64,000 nt of DNA, from the NCBI GenBank assembly GCA_963995505.1, contig OZ023184.1:1302001-1366000 (forward strand). Reading direction: 5' to 3'. This document shows positions 54,788-64,000 of this stretch, piece after piece (within the stretch, counting starts at the first letter, position 1; every line of letters begins with the position of its first letter). The notes below the pieces were generated by a model, which saw only the letters and a program-made list of their open reading frames with translations, ran no database searches and had not been told where the DNA came from. The position numbers were made by a program, and so were the translations under genes. Source of the DNA: Hypericum androsaemum (Eukaryota > Streptophyta > Magnoliopsida > Malpighiales > Hypericaceae).

Positions 54788-55442
54788 AAGTTTGAGAACC
54801 TTCGATTTGTCCATGCCACGCGATGTGCATTCTGAAGACCAGCTGATACTCATTCTGCAAAAGCCACTGGAATATCTGCATACACTTCATGGCTTGAGCA
54901 TTCTACTTCTTATTGAGCCCCTAGAAATAGAAAAGAAATCAGGTTTAGGGTTTTAAGGTTTACTTACATTGGAGGTTGGAGCTGTTCTTCGGCTGACTGT
55001 GGGGAGCTTGGAGGGGCATGTAGATGGCATGAGGGAGATGTTCTCCTTCTTCCTACCTGAGCTGACCGTGAGCTATTCTCCTAAAATGGGGTGGGAGTTC
55101 TGGGAGGGAAAGGTTCTTTTTCGAATAAGGAGAGTGGAGATGAGAGAGAAAAAGATTTTTATAGTATTTAAATAATGGATTTTTGAAAAAAATATAAACA
55201 AATTGGGAAACAAAGCAATTTACCAGACTACACGTCATCGTCAACTTAATCCACTCACTTGCCATGTGTCTGCTACGTAGGCTAAAAAATGGTACCGTTT
55301 CACGCTCGTTTGGCCGGGCAGTTGCTCTGGATCTGCCCGGTAAAAAGTGTGTAAACCACATGAGATTGAATCCCTAATTTGAAACTATATGGACTAAATT
55401 TTATAAACGATGAAACTTCAAGGTGCTAAATAGACCTTTCCC

Positions 55443-56584
55443 TAAAAACAATTACAAAAAACACACAGAAGCGTAGCTTTTGAGATTATAACTTTTGGAC
55501 CTTTCAAAAAAGGAGATTATAACTTTTGGACCGTACCGGTCCTGTCCCTTCGCTAGGTGTAAAACCAAAGCCCAGAGGCGGTGGCAAGTTGGACTCCGAG
55601 GAATTTCTGTTTAATTTCAATTCAATAAATAAAAACTTAATTCTTTTAGTCCGAACAAATATTATAGGGTTATGCTAAAACTAAACAAGCAATTTAATGT
55701 TTCTGGAAACTGATTATCTATTTTTGACAAGTCCTAAACAAACAGATCAGTATGGATCAGTATGGATACTGATTAAGACTTAAAAATAGTGGCCAAAAGT
55801 TGATTCCTAAATTTGGATGATTCCGAATAGCTCTTATTCCGGGGTCCGTAAAGGTTGAATATTTTGAAGGACTAATGGCTGCACATGTTATTGTTTTTTA
55901 GAAACAACGATGTTACGTCATTATGTCGGATAAAAGAAACATATGGTCGTCGTCATTTAATATTTTATAAATATAGTTACTCTGTAATAAATCGTTTTAG
56001 TATGATCGTTGATCTATATTAATTATTAAGTCATTATTATATGATTAATTTTAAAATTGTTAAATCATCAAAATATCTCAAATTTTTTTCTCACCTAATT
56101 ATAAAAAAAAGTCATAATAATTGCACCAAGATTTGAGACTCGTGAACATCAAACTCGCACGATCTAGCTAAATTTTACATGGGCTTTCCGGGCTTTGAGA
56201 AATCATTTCGAAAACCCAGCCCATGTTTACTAAGGCGTGAAATTGATTGCCTGTTGTTCCAGGTACGCGTTTAATGTATTAAACCACAAGATCAGATGTG
56301 TGAAACGACCATATCACAAAGTACCAAACTGAAGTTTTCCTTGAAAAATTGAGATGTAATATGTAGAACATAAACGAAGCCTGCACAGAAAATCCCAAAG
56401 GTCCTAACCATCAACGACTCTTTCTCCTTCACACAATAGTCAAATGAATCAAACATTCAATTCTCCAATATGCAATTCCCACTTTTTCTTGACGTGATAC
56501 AAACAAATACAAAATCCGGAAATTCTTGTCTACCTTACACCAACCAAATCGATGAATTATTTCGACACTCCATGAACTAACTAA
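55443..56584. other. Intergenic, 3' flank of the peroxidase gene
   Basis: AT-rich; short repeat AGATTATAACTTTTGGACC occurs twice (about 55481 and 55513). No gene seen; the right end probably holds the peroxidase 3' UTR. Confidence 0.5.
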
Positions 56585-59145
<2,561 letters not shown>

Positions 59146-59233
59146 GGTTTTGTGTTCGTCCTCCTTTTGACACTTTCGATTTCTTGGAGGAAGCAAGAGG
59201 TGGAGGGTAGCGAGAGATGGGTTGGAGTTGCGA

Positions 59234-59243
59234 GATATATAAG
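59234..59243 (-). promoter_or_regulatory. TATA box candidate for the peroxidase gene
   Basis: The minus strand reads CTTATATATC, about 90 bases before the chosen ATG, implying a leader of about 60 bases. Confidence 0.6.
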
Positions 59244-59249
59244 TGGGGA

Positions 59250-60639
59250 AATTAGCCCTTGGTATTTAGAATCAAAAATTATTTCTGTTTTTTCTTTTAC
59301 ATTCACAAGACTTTAAGATATTCTATTTGAGTATTTTACTTTTTTTCAATACTAGATCAGTTAATACATTTGTGTTCTCATTGACTCGAACCAAAAATTT
59401 GATTAAGCTAATACAAATCTTCCAATAATTGATTGAGTGTTTTACGTTACATTCTCAATTGTATGTTAATTTCTTGCTTGGCATCGTTTGAGTAATTGGG
59501 ATGAAGATCTCCATAGTCAATAGAGGATGCAGCTAATTGTGTTGGTCTGGTTGGTGGGATATTCTCCCATATCAAAATCATCATACAATAATAATTCACG
59601 AGGAATGTTATATTTTTTGTAATATCTTAGCATATTTATTCAGATAACGTTTATCATAGTTTTAATATGCTTTGGATAGTGATCGACACCCTTAATTCTG
59701 ATTTATTTCCGATATTATAATTAGATCTTCGGGTTCTTTGAGTCCTCAATATTATTATTACTTATCAAATATAATTCACGTGGAAGACGAGGAGGATATG
59801 ATATTGTGTGCATCTTACTCATTTTGGGCTAGCGACAGATAGCATCTAATTAACTTTTACCCATTCAACTTTTGTTTTTCTGAGAAGAAACCCATTCAAC
59901 TTTTGTATACATTAATATTTCGGATACTCATAAACCGAGTAATCAAAATTGAAATTGGATTGAACTAATAACACGATTTTTTTCATGATTAAAACTTGAA
60001 AATTTTGATTAAACTAGAAAAAATTATTTGATCTATATGTTCGATCCGGTGCATGTACTTTGTCCTTTTTCCTCACCCAAAAAGTCGAGAAACATTTATT
60101 GGGTAACTACTTGCGGAAACTCAAAAAGTTTATAAAGAAAGTACTACTTACCTTACATCATGCATGATCTTTAAAACATTGAAACCGTGTTCGTGAGTCT
60201 CGTTTTAACCATCTTCACCGATACCACCGTTCTAGATGTTCGTTAGTTGATGATCTGATTTGAACAAAAATTGTAGGAAAGTAATAGCAACAAAGTAAAG
60301 GTCAACGCAGATATATGACATCCATGCATATTTTTTACATATTTCTTCTGCAACAAGAATGAAAGTGGTTGTGGTGGCTTGCATATCTGTGAATTAATTT
60401 CCGAGAAAGAAGCAACTAAATTTTTTTTGTCCGTGCAAACGGAGAAAGGCATTCTGGGGCAAAAAAAAAGGTTCGAAAACAGTTCAGAGTTTTAACAAAA
60501 CTTCAGGACATCACGCTCAGGAAGGAGTCCAAAAAGAGGGAAAGAAGAAGCCCTCTTCTACAACAAGGACTATATTTTGAGCGTTTTAGTTAAACCGATG
60601 AAAAGCTTGTTACAGAGACGTGAACTTCAGCGTAGAACA
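59250..60639. other. Intergenic between peroxidase promoter and PAC1-like 3' end
   Basis: AT-rich; short frames only, none recognised. The right-hand 100-150 bases probably include the 3' UTR of the chaperone-like gene. Confidence 0.5.
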
Positions 60640-61449
60640 TCAGGTGTACAGTTCAGAGTCGAATGGATATTCCTTGACCCGATTTCGCTTCGAGGCATCC
60701 TTCTCAGCGTCTAATTGCGGAAGCACGATGAGACTATGCAGAGCGCTATTCTGCAGGATTGACCTGATGAGGGAGACGACAGAACCACCATATTCAGGCC
60801 ATGTAACGCACAAAGTTCCCTTGATGTTCTTCATTTGGCATCGAGCCAACAGTGCGGCTGCCAAGCCATCCACCACACTACCGGACGGAAAGTATTCAAC
60901 ACCACTAAGTAATGGAGCTCCAGTAACATCCTGCGACTCTTTTCTCTCCGCTGATGTCTCCAGCTTGAAAGCATATGTCTCGTCAGGCGAGAGCTTACCA
61001 CGGAAGTTCTGGCTCTGAATTGAATCCAAGATCAGAACATGCTTCGGAACAATTTGTCCTCCAATGAGCAACTTGGCAACTGCATTAGATCTTTCTGCAC
61101 TGACAGCGCACTGGAAACTGACAAGCAGAGTCGAATTACCGTCACCATCAAGGGAATAGATGTTGCACGATTTATCACCAAGTGACGGCACTACATAGTT
61201 GCCCGAGAAAGGGGCCTCGGGTAGAACCAGACCCCCGATCAACGTCTTTGGCAATACATGGTGAAAGATGTGAAGAGATGGGTTAGATATGGCGACCACG
61301 AGGAGATCGGAGGAAAGAGGTCGATCAGGTTTGGCATCTGGCAACACTAGGAACGGAGTCGGAAGGGGTGGCGGTGGAGGAGCAAAATTGTTGAGATCCT
61401 CCTGAAAGAACCTTGAAGGTGGTGGAATCTCAGTAAGGACATCCTCCAT
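60640..61449 (-). CDS. Proteasome assembly chaperone 1-like protein
   Basis: The 269-residue uninterrupted frame starts MEDVLTEIPPPSRFFQEDLN, a Pro-rich N-terminus (APPPPPLPTPFLVLP), then LLVVAISNPSLHIFHHV, LPKTLIGGLVLPEAPFSG, SLGDKSCNIYSLD and GGQIVPKHVLILDSIQSQNF, RGKLSPDETYAFKLETSAE, and YFPSGSVVDGLAAALLARCQ. This matches plant proteins annotated as proteasome assembly chaperone 1 (PAC1/PBAC1), which with PAC2 guides alpha-ring assembly of the 20S proteasome in the cytosol. The call rests on recalled family sequence, not on a catalytic motif. Length is as expected. The leader carries an apparent intron. Confidence 0.65.
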   Translation of the reverse strand: MEDVLTEIPPPSRFFQEDLNNFAPPPPPLPTPFLVLPDAKPDRPLSSDLLVVAISNPSLHIFHHVLPKTLIGGLVLPEAPFSGNYVVPSLGDKSCNIYSLDGDGNSTLLVSFQCAVSAERSNAVAKLLIGGQIVPKHVLILDSIQSQNFRGKLSPDETYAFKLETSAERKESQDVTGAPLLSGVEYFPSGSVVDGLAAALLARCQMKNIKGTLCVTWPEYGGSVVSLIRSILQNSALHSLIVLPQLDAEKDASKRNRVKEYPFDSELYT

Positions 61450-61482
61450 ATCTTCCTAGCAACAACAAGCTACAAAAGCAAC

Positions 61483-62256
61483 CTGCTAGCAAAAAGTAAG
61501 CAACACGAATCAGCACTTGTGTTTCCCCACCGAGTTCATCATGGACAACTAAACCTATGTATGGTTCAATGAATTCGTAAAACATTCCAAATCAAATTCT
61601 AATTCTATTGGGAAAAAAGTTGTCTTTCTTTTCTTTTATCTTTTTTTTGGCTATCCATAAAATCCACTAGCAAAATTCAACTATTTCGGTAGAATTAAAA
61701 TGCAATTTTCTCACAAAACTTGAAAAGTGAGATTTACAAATGAATTTGATGATCCAACCAAACACGAGCATGTAAGAGAATCCGGAAACAGAAATCCTCA
61801 ACCAAGCATGATGAAGAGATTGATTTGCAAAATGAATTTCGCAAAGTAAATGAATTCCTCACCAAACCAAGAATTAGCCTAAATGAACCTTGCGAATCAA
61901 ACCCGCCACATTCCAAAGTAGGAGAATGCCAATACGATCAACTTCAGAAACGGTTAGCAGACATCATGTAATGCGCATCAACTGCTTCGTAGCTAGGGCT
62001 TAGGGAAAGAGACCTTTAACCCCATACATTTAAATCCATCTGCGAACCCCAACAGAGCCGCGCTTTAACTGGCAATCTTACACTTGCAATGCAACGACGC
62101 CGTTGAGTGTTGTTTAAACTAAATAGCTCGGGAATCCACAAATTCAGGGCAAGGGGAAAAGTAACTTTTTTAATTAAAAACCCCAATAGATCCGAAGACG
62201 GAAACACGTTGATTGAAGAAACTGGGCGGAAGAAAGGAGGGAGAGATAGAGAGAAC
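61483..62256 (-). other. Probable 5' UTR intron of the PAC1-like gene
   Basis: Donor ACAG/GTTCTC at 62257/62256 and acceptor TTTTTGCTAGCAG ending at 61483, 33 bases before the ATG, with pyrimidine-rich sequence before the acceptor. It contains no coding exon. The open frames inside have no recognised product. Confidence 0.5.
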
Positions 62257-62570
62257 CTGTTAGCGGAGAAGCGACTTCCTTGCCGAGGGAGGACAGACAA
62301 ACGGCGTCGTGTTGGGGCAAGTCTGCAACTGGTTTCTTCTGGTTCAAGCTTAACCGCGAGAGGGTTTTGTGATGCTTTTCGGTTTGGAGGAAAAGTTCAA
62401 ACATAGTAGCTGTGGTCTTTCCAAGTTACCGAAATGGTGCTTGATTATTTGTTTTTTTACAATTTGAGTCACAATATCCTAAGTGGCACTCGGAATAGCC
62501 TGGATCGTGAACCAAGCACTTAGATCAAGAAATATAGATCAAATAAGTTTTTCTACATTTCTAAAAAGTA

Positions 62571-63834
62571 TAATTAACCTCCTCTACTAAGTTTTGGGCT
62601 ATTTTGCACCTTGTACTTTACATAATAATACAATTATTCTCATCAGGTATATTTTTTGGTGACACCTCATCGCCAACATAAAATACAAGTCAGCATTTAC
62701 TTACAAAATTAAGTTAACTAACTGTTGAATTGGTAAAAAAATTAACACTTTTACAATTTCTATTAGTAACGACCGCTTGAAACAAAATCAATAACCAACT
62801 CTTCTTCCCTATTCTTATCTCTTTAACTTGTAAGCATCCTTATCATATGAAATCTTTCTCAAAATTCACCCAAAAGGACGTCCATGGAGAGCCTCGTCTA
62901 ATCTCCAAGCCACCAAAATTAATTAACTATATCAACTCATACATACAACAAAAACCAACAATAGATTTTTGATAAGTTTTTTTTTACGATAAGGAAATAA
63001 ATTGAAGTTGAGAAACTTAATGCACCACATGCACAACCTGATTGTTCGAGTAATAAAACCTTATATTATTTTTATACAATAAAAAAAACTTTTTTCTCTT
63101 AACCCAAAATTTTGGAATAAGTCCCAATTAAGAACAACTCGACAATGGTCTCATTTAGGCGTGGTAATATCACAAGAAAATTTTTGCGAAACTGAGGGAT
63201 GACAGCCCCTAGACAGGAGGGGCAACGGTGACCATTGAAAAAAGAGCGGATTGAGTGGAGACTAAAAAAAATTTGTCCCATAAAAAAAACAGGTGTTAAG
63301 ATCGCGAAGAACACCTCGTAATCAAGGCCCTTGATGTTACCCTTTCTTTTTTATTCAAGCACCTCGTAATTACCCGAACTCCTTTTTTTCTTTGTTTTGT
63401 TGGCTCTGTCCTTGTCATTTGTTTCAATGTATTAGGGTTTAAAAAAGTGAACATTTTGATTTCTTTTCTGAGCTTCTTTTAATCTATATGTGAATTTTTT
63501 TTATAGATATTCTAACCTTTTGCTTTTCACGGTTTTTCTTTTCCAATTTTTTGTTGGAGTTTTAGTTATTATTTCTTCCATTAATGAAAACATAATCTGA
63601 AATGGAAAAAGTGGAGAGGAACGTCTAAAGGGAAGTGGAGAGTAGAAGAGAAGAGGGTTTGGAAAAAGTGGATCCTACTTAACTAATACTCAGGTGACAT
63701 TAATTGCTGGGTCAGATGCCAAATAATACGATGATGTATTATCGGTGATCGAAAAATTAGTCCAAGGGTGTTAATTGGTCAATTTTAGTAAGCACGAGGT
63801 GCTAAATTGACCTATTTTTAGTAGAGTGTTAATT
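62571..63834. mobile_element. Degenerate inverted-repeat element (candidate)
   Basis: Left TAATTAAC..CCTCTACTAAG...GCACCTTGTACTTTAC pairs imperfectly with right GTAAGCACGAGGTGC...TTAGTAGAGTGTTAATTA. TIR-internal GGTGACACCTCATCGCCAAC is typical of plant Mutator-like TIRs. No clean target duplication is visible and no coding sequence is recognised. Confidence 0.45.
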
Positions 63835-64000
63835 AATTTTTTTGTGAATATAGAGAAGTCTATTTGGTCTTTATTTTCTTAGATCAACTGGTGAGAACAT
63901 TGTTCTAACTTAACCAAGATATATATTGAAAGAGTTTTATCATCTTTCAAAAAAATTTACCGGTTCAAACATAGATTAGTCTGTGTAGTAGATGCTCGGC

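Larger units (their letters stand above)
53000..55442. mobile_element. Mutator-like element retaining transposase tail (2443 bp)
   Basis: Inverted repeats of over 200 bp begin GGAAAAAGTCTAATTTAG and end CTAAATAGACCTTTCCC. Target duplication TAAAAATAA (52991-52999) / TAAAAACAA (55443-55451) has one mismatch. Inner TIR TAGCCTACGTGGCGGACATG relates it to element 31173. It carries a transposase C-terminal piece (+) and a decayed GRF zinc-finger frame (-), so it descends from an autonomous element. Internal direct repeats GTTGAACTTGAAGTTTAGCT occur at about 54031 and 54069. Confidence 0.9.

Noticed and set aside
60620..61018. Plus-strand 132-codon frame
   Set aside because: Antisense to the PAC1-like gene; no recognised product.
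62107..62406. Plus-strand 99-codon frame and its minus-strand partner
   Set aside because: Falls in the proposed 5' UTR/intron boundary of the PAC1-like gene; charged low-information product, no family.

Overview
This is a plant nuclear window, most likely from a woody or herbaceous eudicot. The evidence is intron-rich genes with GT-AG junctions, AT-rich intergenic DNA, and families confined to or typical of land plants (F-box/FBD, class III peroxidase, PHO1, IQM, NIK-type LRR kinases), plus plant-style LTR and Mutator-like transposons. I cannot name the species from sequence alone.

Four loci look intact: an F-box/FBD/LRR gene (43926-45350, +, 3 exons), a TTM1/TTM2-type P-loop kinase plus CYTH protein (46699-50991, -, 11 coding exons), a class III peroxidase closest to PRX11 (56585-59145, -, 4 exons) and a proteasome assembly chaperone 1-like gene (60640-61449, -, single coding exon with a probable 5' UTR intron). 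They all lie in the right-hand third.

The left two thirds (about 3.6-43 kb) are an accumulation zone of broken genes and transposons. It holds a truncated IQM gene, a one-frameshift F-box paralogue that is the direct duplicate of the 43.9 kb gene, three remnants of one NIK-like receptor kinase, a PHO1-like phosphate exporter whose SPX and EXS parts are separated by a transposon, and several F-box/FBD relics. Two of those relics form a 1.35 kb near-perfect inverted repeat.

Seven elements share Mutator-like structure (long terminal inverted repeats and, where clean, 9-bp target duplications). At least three carry pieces of host genes: a nucleotide-sugar transporter, a PPR protein and a TIR domain. 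One (53000-55442) keeps the transposase C-terminus and a decayed GRF zinc finger on the other strand. A young LTR retrotransposon (20644-22808) has lost RT, RNase H and integrase by an internal deletion that leaves a single 506-codon frame running from Gag through a protease remnant into the chromodomain-like tail.

Other repeats are a 22-bp minisatellite open in all three forward frames (about 7970-8510), a tandem array of about ten copies derived from the 5' region of the F-box family (10490-12150), and a tandem duplication of transposon end plus flank near 40.0-40.4 kb. The best candidates for undescribed biology are the F-box hairpin locus, the deletion-fused LTR element and the three gene-capturing Mutator elements.
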